This document shows, piece by piece, positions 38,638 to 48,890 of a stretch of 64,000 nucleotides of DNA. The DNA is from Providencia heimbachae ATCC 35613. Lineage in GTDB: Bacteria; Pseudomonadota; Gammaproteobacteria; Enterobacterales; Enterobacteriaceae. The stretch is taken from positions 124,001-188,000 of the forward strand of contig NZ_LXEW01000048.1 of assembly GCF_001655055.1 (NCBI RefSeq). Direction: 5' to 3'. The position numbers were made by a program, and so were the translations under genes. Within the stretch, counting starts at the first letter, position 1. Each line of letters starts with the position of its first letter. The notes beneath the pieces were generated by a model, which was given only the letters and a program-made list of their open reading frames with translations, was not told where the DNA came from and made no database searches.

Positions 38638-40959
38638 ATGAAAAAATGGTTACGTCGAACAGGGTGGTCACTGCTATTCCTAGCTGTATTTTTGCCGTTA
38701 TTATTTTTAGCGGCAGATAAAATTTGGCCATTGCCAATTAAACAGGTAGAGATGGCTAGAACGGTTGTCGCGGCAGACGGGACCCCCCTTTGGCGTTTTG
38801 CTGATAAAGAAGGTATTTGGCGGTTCCCGGTTAAATTGGATGAGGTATCTCCTGAGTTTATTGAAGCCTTATTAACTTACGAAGACCGCCATTTTTATCG
38901 TCATCCGGGTGTTAACCCATTTTCCTTAGTGAGAGCAACAGGGCAGTTTATTCGCTCGGGGCGTATTGTCTCTGGGGGGAGTACCATTTCGATGCAGGTT
39001 GCTAGACTCGTCGATCCCCACAGTCGAACACTGGGGGGAAAATTAAAGCAATTATGGCGTACTGCACAACTTGAATATCATTATTCGAAAGATGAGATAC
39101 TCGAGATGTATCTTAATCGAGCGCCTTATGGCGGAACCATTGAAGGGATCGGCGCGGCAAGTTGGGTTTACCTCAATAAGTCTCCCGCAAAATTGACGGC
39201 CAGTGAAGCGGCATTATTTGCTGTTTTACCCCAAGCACCAAGCCGTTTAAGACCCGACCGCTATCCAGAGCGTGCACAAGCAGCTCGCGATAAAGTATTA
39301 GATAGGCTGGTGGAATACCAAGTTTGGAGTGCGGAAAAAGTTGATGATATCAAGCAAGAGCAAATTTGGTTAGCGCCCCGTAAAAATCCACATTCAGCCC
39401 CTTTATTGGCACGTAGAGTGGTAAAAGAGAGTCAAGATTCGATTATTGAAACGACGATTGATGCCAGTTTGCAAAGTCAATTGGAAGATATGGCATTAAA
39501 TTGGAAAAACCAGCTACCAAAGCAAACCTCTCTTGGCATATTGGTTGTTGATCATACCGATATGAGTGTAAAAGCCTATATTGGCTCAATTGATTTTCAA
39601 GATGATAGTCGATTTGGCCATGTGGATATGATCCATGCATGGCGCTCACCGGGGTCAACACTTAAACCGTTTTTATATGCTTTAGCGATGGATGATGGAC
39701 TTATTCATGCTGAATCTTTGTTGCAAGATGTACCGAGACGATTTAATGACTATCGGCCCGGTAACTTCGACAGTGGATTTAATGGGCCTGTTAGTGTCAG
39801 TGATGCTTTAGTACGCTCACTTAATCTACCGGTGGTACAACTGCTGGACACCTACGGGAGTAAACGCTTTACCGCACAATTACGTAATGTTGGCACTGAG
39901 CTACGTTTCCCTGTGGGGAGTGAGCCCAATTTATCACTCATATTGGGAGGAACAGCAACGCGGATGGATGATTTGGTTTCTGCCTATAGTGCATTTGCGC
40001 GTCAAGGTAAGGTCTCGCCGTTGCGCTTTAAACCCACTGATATATTACGTGATAGAGCATTGATGTCTCCCGGCGCAGCATGGATTGTACGACGTATTAT
40101 GGGGGGCGAAGCAAGACCGGCTCCTGATGCTAATTTATCGGGTCAAATTAACTTAGCATGGAAAACCGGCACAAGTTATGGCTATCGTGATGCATGGGCG
40201 ATAGGGGTCAACCCGCGTTATACTATCGGTGTTTGGGTTGGTAGGCCGGATGCAACTCCAGTAGCGGGGCAGTTTGGTTTCGCCACCGCAATTCCCATTA
40301 TGAATCAAATCAATAATCTGTTGCTAACACGAATTTATCAGTCTCACGAGCCATTACCCAAAGACACCAAACCCGCGAGTGTTAGTCAAGCGGTTATTTG
40401 CTGGCCGGGGGGGACCGCGTTATTAAAGGATGACAATAATTGTCGCCAGCGTCGCTTAAGTTGGATTTTGGATAATACGATCCCACCAACATTAATGGCG
40501 AGAGATCAAGAATCGTTACTGGGACTGAGACAAAAAATCTGGGTTAACGAACAAGGATTACAAGTTGCCGCTGACTGCCCAAATGCGCAGGAAAAAGAAG
40601 TTCACCTTTGGCCTATAACCGTTGAATCATGGCTGCCTTCGAGTGAGAAGCGTGAAAATAGATTGCCTAAAGCCGATACGGTTTGCCCACCATTAAAACT
40701 CGAAATGCCGCCATTATTGATTTCAGGGATCCGTGAAGGTGAAGTTCTTCAGCGCTTACCGGGAAAAACAGCATTAGATTTGCGATTAGTTACACAGGGG
40801 GGGCAAGGACAGAAATGGTGGTTCCTCAATGGTGAGCAAATCAGTGATACTGAGCAAAATGGCAGCATTTTATTGACTCTGGACAAGAGTGGCCGCTACC
40901 AAATTTCAGTTTTAGATTTGAGTGGACAAGTCACAGCGGTGAACTTTAGGGTTAAGTAG
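38638..40959 (+). CDS. pbpC: Penicillin-binding protein 1C
   Basis: A 773-residue bifunctional murein synthase. A membrane anchor lies at about residues 9-28. The GT51 glycosyltransferase domain has EDRHFYRHPGVNP (Glu82) and GGSTISMQVARL. The transpeptidase domain has the SxxK motif at Ser340 (GSTLKP), SLN and KTGTS. A C-terminal BiPBP-type domain (LLISGIREGEVLQRLPGK) completes it. Length matches E. coli PbpC (770). No good ribosome binding site is seen before the ATG. Confidence 0.96.
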   Translation: MKKWLRRTGWSLLFLAVFLPLLFLAADKIWPLPIKQVEMARTVVAADGTPLWRFADKEGIWRFPVKLDEVSPEFIEALLTYEDRHFYRHPGVNPFSLVRATGQFIRSGRIVSGGSTISMQVARLVDPHSRTLGGKLKQLWRTAQLEYHYSKDEILEMYLNRAPYGGTIEGIGAASWVYLNKSPAKLTASEAALFAVLPQAPSRLRPDRYPERAQAARDKVLDRLVEYQVWSAEKVDDIKQEQIWLAPRKNPHSAPLLARRVVKESQDSIIETTIDASLQSQLEDMALNWKNQLPKQTSLGILVVDHTDMSVKAYIGSIDFQDDSRFGHVDMIHAWRSPGSTLKPFLYALAMDDGLIHAESLLQDVPRRFNDYRPGNFDSGFNGPVSVSDALVRSLNLPVVQLLDTYGSKRFTAQLRNVGTELRFPVGSEPNLSLILGGTATRMDDLVSAYSAFARQGKVSPLRFKPTDILRDRALMSPGAAWIVRRIMGGEARPAPDANLSGQINLAWKTGTSYGYRDAWAIGVNPRYTIGVWVGRPDATPVAGQFGFATAIPIMNQINNLLLTRIYQSHEPLPKDTKPASVSQAVICWPGGTALLKDDNNCRQRRLSWILDNTIPPTLMARDQESLLGLRQKIWVNEQGLQVAADCPNAQEKEVHLWPITVESWLPSSEKRENRLPKADTVCPPLKLEMPPLLISGIREGEVLQRLPGKTALDLRLVTQGGQGQKWWFLNGEQISDTEQNGSILLTLDKSGRYQISVLDLSGQVTAVNFRVK

Positions 40960-41195
40960 CAAACAAAAAGTGTGACTGAGTCAAAAAAATAGTTTTTTTT
41001 GCTATAAAAAGTTTAACAAAATGTTGATGTAACTGTAGGAAATTGTAATCGTAGCCCCTATAATCAACGCCTTATTTTTCTGATCGCTAAAATCAGAAAT
41101 AGAAACACCATTAAAACTATAACAGACACCTATCTCCGGCTTCTTTAATAGGGAATAAACGAGTAAAGGTAAAGTTAATCGCTAAGAGGTTATTT

Positions 41196-41621
41196 ATGAC
41201 GGTTCAACGTACATTTTCAATTATTAAACCAAACGCAGTTAAGAAAAACGCAATTGGTGCAATTTATCACCGTTTCGAGAGCGCAGGCTTCTCAATCCTT
41301 GCGGCTAAAATGCTGCATTTGACTCGTGAACAAGCTGAAGGTTTTTACGCTGAACACAAAGGCCGTCCTTTCTTTGAAGGTCTGGTTGAATTTATGACGT
41401 CAGGCCCAATCATGCTGCAAGTCCTTGAAGGTGAAAATGCAGTTCAACGTCACCGCGACCTGATGGGTGCAACTAACCCAGACAACGCATTAGCGGGTAC
41501 TTTACGTGCTGACTATGCAGACAGCTTCACTGAAAACGCCGTTCACGGTTCAGATTCTGAAGAATCTGCTGCACGTGAAATCGCGTATTTTTTCGCTGAA
41601 GATGAAGTTTGCCCACGCTAA
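41196..41621 (+). CDS. ndk: Nucleoside diphosphate kinase
   Basis: A 141-residue enzyme that balances NTP and dNTP pools by phosphate transfer. The catalytic His is in NAVHGSDS, the nucleotide-binding stretch is [14 protein letters not shown]-like at the N-terminus ([13 protein letters not shown]), and [11 protein letters not shown] is conserved. A strong -10 TATAAT lies near 41059-41064, though its -35 is poor. Its own terminator follows. Confidence 0.98.
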   Translation: MTVQRTFSIIKPNAVKKNAIGAIYHRFESAGFSILAAKMLHLTREQAEGFYAEHKGRPFFEGLVEFMTSGPIMLQVLEGENAVQRHRDLMGATNPDNALAGTLRADYADSFTENAVHGSDSEESAAREIAYFFAEDEVCPR

Positions 41622-41674
41622 TCGACTTTTAATAATGCATTAGCATTATGATTATAAAGTTTGTACAATGCGAT

Positions 41675-41710
41675 GCCCTGTTAGTATATTAATATTAACA
41701 GGGCTATTTT
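41675..41710 (+). terminator. ndk terminator
   Basis: GCCCTGTTA (41675-41683) pairs with TAACAGGGC (41696-41704), then TATTTT. Confidence 0.8.
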
Positions 41711-41731
41711 ATACTCGTCGTACTTCAAGTT
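41711..41731. repeat. ERIC left-end remnant
   Basis: ATACTCGTCGTACTTCAAGT resembles the ERIC outer end (ACTCGTCATACTTC) seen in full at 56253. Only about 20 bp remain, just past the ndk terminator. Confidence 0.4.
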
Positions 41732-41832
41732 AATAACTGAATTATCCATAACTATTGTTTGTGATAAAAACATAGTTTTCTATTTTATGTCATGCTACTA
41801 GCATCGCCGAAAGTGTAACAACGAGGCACACA

Positions 41833-43014
41833 ATGTCCGAAATGAATCAAAATGCACAATGTGCAACTTCTTCTGCTATTTCCGTCACGCCAGAAAATAA
41901 TAATCAAAAAGTTAATCTACTGGATTTAAATCGTAAGCAAATGCGTGAATTTTTCGCCCAAATGGGGGAGAAACCCTTCAGAGCCGATCAGGTGATGAAA
42001 TGGATTTACCACTATTGCTATGACGACTTTGATCAAATGACGGATATCAATAAAGTCCTCAGAACAAAGCTCAAAGAAATTGCAGAGATTCGAGCGCCAG
42101 AAGTATCAGAAGAACAGCGCTCATCAGATGGCACGATTAAGTGGGCGATTAGCGTTGGTGATCAACAGGTTGAAACGGTTTATATCCCTGAAGCGGATCG
42201 CGCAACTTTATGTGTATCATCCCAAGTTGGTTGTGCGCTGGAGTGCACATTTTGCTCAACGGCGCAGCAAGGTTTCAATCGTAATTTACGTGTATCTGAA
42301 ATTATTGGTCAGGTATGGCGCGCCGCTAAAATTATAGGCTCGTTAAAATCGAGTGGTCGCCGCCCAATCACTAACGTCGTCATGATGGGAATGGGTGAAC
42401 CTCTACTGAACTTAAACAACGTTGTTCCTGCAATGGAAATCATGTTGGATGACTTTGGTTTTGGGCTTTCTAAGCGCCGAGTGACGATTTCAACCTCGGG
42501 TGTAGTGCCTGCGTTAGATAAACTTGGTGATATGATCGATGTGGCATTAGCGATATCACTGCATGCACCCACAGATGATGTACGTGATGAACTTGTTCCT
42601 ATCAATAAAAAATACAATATTGAAACTTTCCTTAATAGTGTTAATGGTTATTTAAGTAAATCGAATGCAAATGCAGGGCGTGTAACTGTTGAATATGTCA
42701 TGCTTGACCACGTTAATGATAGTGTCGAGCAAGCACATCAGCTTGCCGAGTGTTTAAAAAACACACCAAGTAAAATTAATTTAATTCCATGGAATCCCTT
42801 CCCTGGCGCGCCATACGGCCGTAGTTCTAACAGTCGAATCGACCGTTTCTCTAAAGTGCTGATGGAATATGGTTTTACGACGATTGTGCGTAAGACTCGC
42901 GGCGATGATATTGACGCTGCTTGCGGGCAACTCGCTGGGGACGTGATCGATAGAACAAAACGCACCTTGAAAAAACGCCTTGCAGGGGAACCTATTCAAG
43001 TAAAAACAGTCTGA
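41833..43014 (+). CDS. rlmN: Dual-specificity RNA methyltransferase RlmN
   Basis: A 393-residue radical-SAM enzyme making m2A2503 in 23S rRNA and m2A37 in some tRNAs. The 4Fe-4S CxxxCxxC motif is Cys134, Cys138 and Cys141 ([11 protein letters not shown]). Catalytic Cys364 is in [11 protein letters not shown] and the other methyl-carrying Cys lies at the C-terminus region. The [11 protein letters not shown] motif is present. The pilW/pilF gene found after rlmN in some relatives is not here. Confidence 0.97.
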   Translation: MSEMNQNAQCATSSAISVTPENNNQKVNLLDLNRKQMREFFAQMGEKPFRADQVMKWIYHYCYDDFDQMTDINKVLRTKLKEIAEIRAPEVSEEQRSSDGTIKWAISVGDQQVETVYIPEADRATLCVSSQVGCALECTFCSTAQQGFNRNLRVSEIIGQVWRAAKIIGSLKSSGRRPITNVVMMGMGEPLLNLNNVVPAMEIMLDDFGFGLSKRRVTISTSGVVPALDKLGDMIDVALAISLHAPTDDVRDELVPINKKYNIETFLNSVNGYLSKSNANAGRVTVEYVMLDHVNDSVEQAHQLAECLKNTPSKINLIPWNPFPGAPYGRSSNSRIDRFSKVLMEYGFTTIVRKTRGDDIDAACGQLAGDVIDRTKRTLKKRLAGEPIQVKTV

Positions 43015-43219
43015 TTAATTGATAATCTCAAATCAGTGAGTTAGGTTATAATTCGGGGCGTTTTATGGTTAGGCAAAACGCCTTTGTTCACCTACAATAG
43101 TGAGTAGCAGCAATAAGATAAATTTAATTGTTGCTTCAAAGCTATGATAAATTATGACGAATAAAGCAGAGCAATGTTTGCTTTATATTTCTTTAACTTG
43201 AAAATAGTGTTGCCAGCAA

Positions 43220-44158
43220 ATGACTATCGAAAACAATACCGAGCAAGCCAATGTCACTGTAGGAAAAATATTATCTCAAGCACGAGAGCGCATGGGATTG
43301 ACGCAAGAGGCGGTCGCTGAGCGACTTTGTCTCAAAGTTAGTACGGTAAAAGAGATAGAACAAGATATTCATCCAGCTGGTGTAGAGCCTACATTTTTAC
43401 GTGGATATATACGTTTATATGCACGCATGGTCAGTGTACCTGAAAGCGAAATCCAAACTTTCTTAAAAACAGATCAGCCTCTACAACCTTCTAATGTTTC
43501 GCCAATGCAAAGTTATTCCCTTGGAAAAAAACGGAAAAAACGAGAAGGCTGGTTAATGAAGCTTACTTGGCTGATTGTTGTTGTCCTAATTGCAATGGTC
43601 GGTGTTTGGTGGTGGCAAGATTATAATGCGCAAAAAGATGAATTAAATACGATGGCAAGCCAGAGTGATTTAATTTTATCTCAGCAAGGTAATAATGCGA
43701 ATTCCGTTGATTTATCGAATACAACAGAAAATACGCCGCCTTCAAGTAATGAGACTGCAAATGCTGCACCAGCTGCTCAGGCACAAGATCAGCTATTAAA
43801 TATCGACGAGCCAGAAGCCCAACCTGTTAGAACTGTGCCGTTACCAAATGCACAGCCATCTTCAACGGCAATTAACAGAAGTGAATCAACTGATTCAAAT
43901 GAAACTCCACCGGCAAGTGCAAGTGCGTTAGTCTTGAATTTTTCAGGCCAATGCTGGTTGGAAATTCGCGATGCGAATAATAAGATTTTATTTAGCGGCA
44001 TGAAAAATAATGGCGATAAATTAGAATTAGATGGTGCGCTTCCTTACCGCTTAAACATTGGTGCGCCTGCGAATGTGGCTGTGCAGTTTCAAGGTAATGC
44101 GGTTGATTTAAGCCGTTTTATCAAAGCTAAACGTTCAGCAAAATTACAACTGCCATAA
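43220..44158 (+). CDS. rodZ: Cell-shape protein RodZ
   Basis: A 312-residue bitopic protein linking MreB to the elongasome. The N-terminal Xre-type HTH (LSQARERMGLTQEAVAERL) binds MreB. A basic stretch (KKRKKREG) precedes a membrane segment at about residues 115-131. A Ser/Asn/Pro-rich periplasmic linker leads to a beta domain (DUF4115: GQCWLEIRDANNKILFSG). It precedes ispG as in E. coli. Confidence 0.95.
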   Translation: MTIENNTEQANVTVGKILSQARERMGLTQEAVAERLCLKVSTVKEIEQDIHPAGVEPTFLRGYIRLYARMVSVPESEIQTFLKTDQPLQPSNVSPMQSYSLGKKRKKREGWLMKLTWLIVVVLIAMVGVWWWQDYNAQKDELNTMASQSDLILSQQGNNANSVDLSNTTENTPPSSNETANAAPAAQAQDQLLNIDEPEAQPVRTVPLPNAQPSSTAINRSESTDSNETPPASASALVLNFSGQCWLEIRDANNKILFSGMKNNGDKLELDGALPYRLNIGAPANVAVQFQGNAVDLSRFIKAKRSAKLQLP

Positions 44159-44184
44159 GCATCAGTGGCATAACGAATTAGTGG

Positions 44185-44279
44185 AAGCAAACTATATCCT
44201 AAACCTCATTTATGATAGTTTATAGTTTGCTTTCTTGTGTATAGTGGAATACGTAAAAAACAATGTACATACACTATAC
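44185..44279 (+). other. Two stem-loops between rodZ and ispG
   Basis: AAGCAAACTATA (44185-44196) pairs perfectly over 12 bp with TATAGTTTGCTT (44221-44232), followed by TCTTG. GTATAGTG (44239-44246) pairs with CACTATAC (44272-44279). The first may be a weak terminator for rodZ; the second sits in the ispG leader. Confidence 0.45.
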
Positions 44280-44323
44280 CAAGGTATTAAAGGGCACAGG
44301 GATGTCCGGAGAATTAAAGAAAA

Positions 44324-45445
44324 ATGCATAACGAATCACCGATAATAAGACGTAAATCCACTCGTATTTATGTAGGTAACGTGCCTATTGGCGATGGCGC
44401 ACCTATCGCTGTTCAATCAATGACTAATACCCTCACAACGGATGTCGATGCTACCGTTCGTCAGATTAAAGCGCTTGAGCGTGTTGGTGCTGATATTGTT
44501 CGCGTTTCTGTTCCAACAATGGATGCGGCTGAGGCATTTAAATTAATCAAACAGCAAGTGAATGTACCGCTGGTAGCAGACATCCATTTTGACTATCGTA
44601 TCGCACTTAAAGTGGCAGAATATGGCGTCGATTGCCTACGCATTAATCCAGGTAATATCGGCAATGAAGAACGTATTCGCCAAGTTGTTGATTGCGCACG
44701 TCATTACAATATCCCTATCCGTATTGGGGTAAATGGCGGCTCGCTTGAAAAAGATATTCAAGAAAAATATGGTGAACCAACGCCAGAAGCATTAGTTGAA
44801 TCTGCGATGCGCCATGTGGATATTCTGGATAGACTGAATTTTGACCAATTCAAAATCAGTGTAAAAGCCTCGGATGTTTTTTTAGCGGTCGGTTCTTATC
44901 GGCTTTTAGCCAAAAAAATCGATCAGCCTTTGCACCTTGGTATCACTGAAGCGGGTGGCGCACGTGCGGGCTCTGTAAAATCAGCAGTTGGCCTTGGTTT
45001 GTTACTGTCTGAGGGGATCGGTGATACGCTGCGTATCTCATTAGCGGCTGACCCAGTTGAAGAAATCAAAGTTGGTTTTGATATTTTAAAATCGTTGCGA
45101 ATTCGCTCTCGTGGAATTAACTTTATTGCTTGTCCAACTTGTTCGCGCCAAGAGTTTGATGTTATTGGCACAGTGAATGCGTTAGAGCAACGTTTAGAAG
45201 ATATTATCACGCCAATGGATATTTCTATTATTGGTTGTGTCGTTAATGGCCCTGGCGAAGCAGAAGTCTCAACATTGGGTGTGACGGGTGCTAGAGCGAA
45301 GAGCGGTTTCTACGAGGATGGTATTCGCCAAAAAGAGCGCTTTGATAATAATAATATTATCGATCAGCTTGAAGCCAAAATTCGTGCGAAAGCCGCGATG
45401 CTTGATGAAGATAATCGAATTAAAGTCAATCAATTAGAAAAATAA
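44324..45445 (+). CDS. ispG: 4-hydroxy-3-methylbut-2-enyl-diphosphate synthase (flavodoxin)
   Basis: A 373-residue 4Fe-4S enzyme of the MEP isoprenoid pathway, converting MEcPP to HMBPP. The N-terminal TIM barrel ([21 protein letters not shown]) and the C-terminal cluster domain with Cys ligands in [11 protein letters not shown] and [11 protein letters not shown] are present. It matches E. coli IspG (372 aa). It depends on the isc machinery encoded earlier in the window. Confidence 0.98.
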   Translation: MHNESPIIRRKSTRIYVGNVPIGDGAPIAVQSMTNTLTTDVDATVRQIKALERVGADIVRVSVPTMDAAEAFKLIKQQVNVPLVADIHFDYRIALKVAEYGVDCLRINPGNIGNEERIRQVVDCARHYNIPIRIGVNGGSLEKDIQEKYGEPTPEALVESAMRHVDILDRLNFDQFKISVKASDVFLAVGSYRLLAKKIDQPLHLGITEAGGARAGSVKSAVGLGLLLSEGIGDTLRISLAADPVEEIKVGFDILKSLRIRSRGINFIACPTCSRQEFDVIGTVNALEQRLEDIITPMDISIIGCVVNGPGEAEVSTLGVTGARAKSGFYEDGIRQKERFDNNNIIDQLEAKIRAKAAMLDEDNRIKVNQLEK

Positions 45446-45644
45446 TTGGACTAGTGGCGTAATTAAACGGTTAATCCGTGATTGATGATGTTAATAAGCA
45501 TCAAACTTTTTTAAATTAGGCGTTGAAAGACTTAATTGGCAGAATAATCCCGATTACAGCGCCTAATTACAGTTTGTTGATTGAATCTGATAACATTTCG
45601 CTCTTATAATCGAACTAATGTAATTTTGAAAATAGAGAAATAAA

Positions 45645-46922
45645 GTGGGAAAAAATATCCAAGCCATTCGCGGAATGAATGATTACTTGCCGTCTGATAC
45701 CAGAGTATGGCAAAAAATCGAAGCAACATTGAAAAACATTTTACAGGGTTATGGTTTTAGTGAAATTCGTACCCCGATTGTAGAGCAGACCCCGTTATTT
45801 CGCAGAGCTATTGGTGAAGTTACCGATGTTGTTGAAAAAGAAATGTATACCTTCAACGACCGTAACGATGAAAGCTTGACTTTGCGCCCAGAAAATACGG
45901 CGGGTTGTGTGCGTGCCGGTATTGAGCATGGTTTGCTGTACAATCAGGAACAGCGTTTATGGTATTTAGGCCCCATGTTCCGCTATGAACGCCCACAGAA
46001 AGGTCGTTACCGTCAATTTCACCAATTAGGTGCTGAAGTTTTTGGTTTAGCGGGTCCCGATATTGATGCTGAAGTTATTTTGATGACGGCACGTTGGTGG
46101 AAAGCCTTAGGGATTAGTGAGCATGTGACATTAGAACTGAATTCTATTGGTTCTTTGGACGCTCGTGCAAACTACCGTGATGCACTGGTGGCGTTCCTGG
46201 AACAGCATAAAGAGACGCTAGACGAAGACTGTAAACGTCGTATGTACACGAATCCGCTTCGGGTGCTCGATTCAAAAAATCAAGATGTTCAAGCGTTGTT
46301 AAATGACGCGCCTAAATTATTTGATTATCTGGATCAGGAATCGAGAGAGCATTTTGATGGCTTATGTAAGCTACTTGATATTGCTGGTATTCAATATCGT
46401 GTCAACCAGCGTTTAGTTCGCGGTTTAGATTACTACAATCGTACGGTGTTCGAATGGGTGACAACTGCATTAGGATCACAAGGTACAGTCTGTGCTGGTG
46501 GTCGTTATGATGGCCTGGTTGAGCAACTTGGTGGACGTGCAACACCCGCAGTGGGTTTTGCTATGGGCATGGAGCGTATGGTTCTACTGGTACAAGAGGT
46601 TAACCCTGAATTCACTGCTGATACTTCTGTTGCGGATGTTTACCTCGCTTCATTTGGCGAAAATAGCCAGCAAGCAGCGCTGTTAGTGGCAGAAAAAGTA
46701 CGTGATGAATTACCAACGCTACGTTTAATGACTAATCACGGCGGCGGCAACTTCAAAAAACAGCTTGCAAGGGCTGACAAACAAGGCGCTAAAATCGCCC
46801 TGATTTTGGGTGAAGACGAGATTCAAAACAGCCAAGTGACTATTAAAGATTTGCGTACTGGGGCACAAGAAACTATTTCACAGCAACTAATGGCATCACG
46901 TTTAGCTGAGCTGTTAGGTTAA
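45645..46922 (+). CDS. hisS: Histidyl-tRNA synthetase
   Basis: A 425-residue class-II synthetase. Motif 2 lies in [19 protein letters not shown], the HisA motif is [15 protein letters not shown] and motif 3 is [14 protein letters not shown]. The anticodon-binding domain is C-terminal. It begins with GTG, as E. coli hisS does. One residue stands out: the histidine-binding loop reads LRPENTAG, with Asn84 where E. coli and most HisRS have Gly. It lies 10 nt before yfgM. Confidence 0.98.
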   Translation: MGKNIQAIRGMNDYLPSDTRVWQKIEATLKNILQGYGFSEIRTPIVEQTPLFRRAIGEVTDVVEKEMYTFNDRNDESLTLRPENTAGCVRAGIEHGLLYNQEQRLWYLGPMFRYERPQKGRYRQFHQLGAEVFGLAGPDIDAEVILMTARWWKALGISEHVTLELNSIGSLDARANYRDALVAFLEQHKETLDEDCKRRMYTNPLRVLDSKNQDVQALLNDAPKLFDYLDQESREHFDGLCKLLDIAGIQYRVNQRLVRGLDYYNRTVFEWVTTALGSQGTVCAGGRYDGLVEQLGGRATPAVGFAMGMERMVLLVQEVNPEFTADTSVADVYLASFGENSQQAALLVAEKVRDELPTLRLMTNHGGGNFKKQLARADKQGAKIALILGEDEIQNSQVTIKDLRTGAQETISQQLMASRLAELLG

Positions 46923-46932
46923 GGAGAGACAA

Positions 46933-47556
46933 GTGGAAGTCTATACAAACGAGAATGATCAAGTTGAAGCAGTCAAACGCTTTTTTGCTAACAATGGTGT
47001 TGCATTAGTCGTTGGGTTAGTCATTGGTGTTGGTGGTGTATTTGGCTGGAACTATTGGCAGTCACATAAAACTAACGTACTGCAAGAAAGTGCGCAGAAG
47101 TATGAAAATGTGAGTGCTCAATTACGTTCAGGCTCAGTCCAAAGTATTGAAGCTGCACAGAAATTCGTAGTAGAAACTGACGATGTTTATAGCGCGATGA
47201 TGGGGCTTGAACTCGCACAAATTTCGGTTGATAAAGGTGAGTTAGCGAATGCAGAAAAAGCATTAACTGACGCTTTACCTAAAGCAAAAACTGCAGATAT
47301 GCAGGATTTGATTAATTTTCGTTTAGCAAGAGTTCAACTTGCCGAAGGCAAGGCAGATGAAGCGATTGCTTCTGTAGCAAATATCAAAAGTCAGTCATGG
47401 CAAGCTGCGGCACAGGATGTTCGAGGTGACGCCTTACTCCATAAGGGTGATAAAGCTGGCGCAAAAGCAGCCTATACTCAGGGGTTAGAAAGTGAAGGTT
47501 CTCAAGCTCTCAGAGGTATTTTAACTCTGAAATTGAACAACGTATCTAATTCATAA
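46933..47556 (+). CDS. yfgM: Membrane-anchored TPR protein YfgM
   Basis: A 207-residue protein with one N-terminal membrane anchor (about residues 23-43, NGVALVVGLVIGVGGVFGW) and a periplasmic TPR-like domain. In E. coli it is an ancillary SecYEG subunit working with PpiD and periplasmic chaperones. It begins with GTG and has GGAGAG upstream. The position between hisS and bamB is conserved. Confidence 0.93.
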   Translation: MEVYTNENDQVEAVKRFFANNGVALVVGLVIGVGGVFGWNYWQSHKTNVLQESAQKYENVSAQLRSGSVQSIEAAQKFVVETDDVYSAMMGLELAQISVDKGELANAEKALTDALPKAKTADMQDLINFRLARVQLAEGKADEAIASVANIKSQSWQAAAQDVRGDALLHKGDKAGAKAAYTQGLESEGSQALRGILTLKLNNVSNS

Positions 47557-47577
47557 AGAAGAAAGGAAACGACAAAC

Positions 47578-48750
47578 ATGCAGTTGCGCAAAACTCTTTT
47601 GATAGGCCTCGTCGCTTCAGCTTTACTTGCCGGTTGTTCTAGCGAAACTGATTCTATTATTATGGCTCCGTTACCTCAGGTTGAAAATCAATTCACCCCA
47701 TCAATTGTTTGGGACAAATCAGTTGGTAATGGGGTTGATCAATTTTATTCTGAATTGTCCCCTGCGTGGGACGGCACAATGGTATATGCCGCAGATCGTA
47801 AAGGTCTAGTTAAAGCATTAGAGCTTGATAGTGGTAAAGAAATTTGGTCTGTCGACCTTTCTAAGCGTACCGGTTTTCTGTCGGCTAATTTATCTGCGCT
47901 ACTTTCGGGCGGTTTAACCATTTCAGATGATAAAATTTTTATCGGAACTGAGCGCGGAACAGTCATTGCGTTAAATAAAGAAGATGGCCAAGTTGCTTGG
48001 GATGTTGAAGTTGCTGGTGAAGCACTGTCTAAACCGATTGTGAGTAATGATCTCGTTATGGTTCATACTAGCAATGGTCAGCTTCAAGCACTCGATATGA
48101 ATAGCGGTGAAATTAAATGGACAGTGAATATGGATACACCATCATTGTCCTTACGTGGTGAATCCGCGCCAAGCGTCGCTTTTGGTGCTGCGATTGTGGG
48201 AGGGGATAACGGCCGAGTGAGTGCTGTTTTACTTTCACAGGGCCAGTTAATTTGGCAACAACGTATCTCTCAAGTAACCAGCTCAACTGAAATCGGTCGT
48301 TTAGATGATGTTGACATGACACCAATTATTGATGACGGTAAAGTTTATGCCATCGCTTATAATGGTACACTCGCTGCATTGGATATGCGTTCAGGCCAAA
48401 TTTTGTGGAAACGCGAATTAGGTTCAGTCAGTGATATGGTACTTTCAGGTGAAAATCTGTATCTTGTTGACCAAAATGACCGTGTATTATCCATTCGTAA
48501 GAGTGACGGTGTGACCTTATGGACACAAGAAGAATTGCTAAACCGTGGTCTATCAGCACCAGAAATGTTTAACGGTTATTTAGTTGTGGGTGACAAAGAA
48601 GGTTATCTACACTGGTTAGATATGGCGACGGGGGGCTTCGTTGCTCAGAATAAATTAAATAGTTCTGGCATCCATAGTCGTCCTGTTGTTGCTAGCGATA
48701 AATTGATGGTACAGACAAGAAACGGAACTGTTTATCTATTAACACGTTAA
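47578..48750 (+). CDS. bamB: Outer-membrane assembly lipoprotein BamB
   Basis: A 390-residue lipoprotein of the BAM complex. The lipobox SALLAGC places the lipidated residue at Cys20. The mature part is an eight-bladed beta-propeller of PQQ-like repeats (GKEIWSVDLSK, GQVAWDVEVAGE, GEIKWTVNMD, GQILWKRELG). It helps fold outer-membrane beta-barrels. It follows yfgM by 21 nt. Confidence 0.97.
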   Translation: MQLRKTLLIGLVASALLAGCSSETDSIIMAPLPQVENQFTPSIVWDKSVGNGVDQFYSELSPAWDGTMVYAADRKGLVKALELDSGKEIWSVDLSKRTGFLSANLSALLSGGLTISDDKIFIGTERGTVIALNKEDGQVAWDVEVAGEALSKPIVSNDLVMVHTSNGQLQALDMNSGEIKWTVNMDTPSLSLRGESAPSVAFGAAIVGGDNGRVSAVLLSQGQLIWQQRISQVTSSTEIGRLDDVDMTPIIDDGKVYAIAYNGTLAALDMRSGQILWKRELGSVSDMVLSGENLYLVDQNDRVLSIRKSDGVTLWTQEELLNRGLSAPEMFNGYLVVGDKEGYLHWLDMATGGFVAQNKLNSSGIHSRPVVASDKLMVQTRNGTVYLLTR

Positions 48751-48784
48751 TTTCCTGACAAGCTGCAAATTTATCGATAAAATT

Positions 48785-48820
48785 AACGGTTCCTGACACT
48801 AGGAGCCGTTTCGTTTTTTT
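48785..48820 (+). terminator. bamB terminator
   Basis: AACGGTTCCT (48785-48794) pairs with AGGAGCCGTT (48801-48810), one G-U, followed by TCGTTTTTTT. Confidence 0.85.
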
Positions 48821-48890
48821 GTTTTCTGAGTAAGCTGATGTTTAAGCCTCAGAATTCTTTTAGTTAATTAAAGTTGTGAGGCATCTAAGA

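Noticed and set aside
40960-41040. TAGCAAA ... TTTGCTA with an A-run and T-run after pbpC as a terminator
   Set aside because: Arms are only 7 bp and about 35 nt apart; too weak to call.
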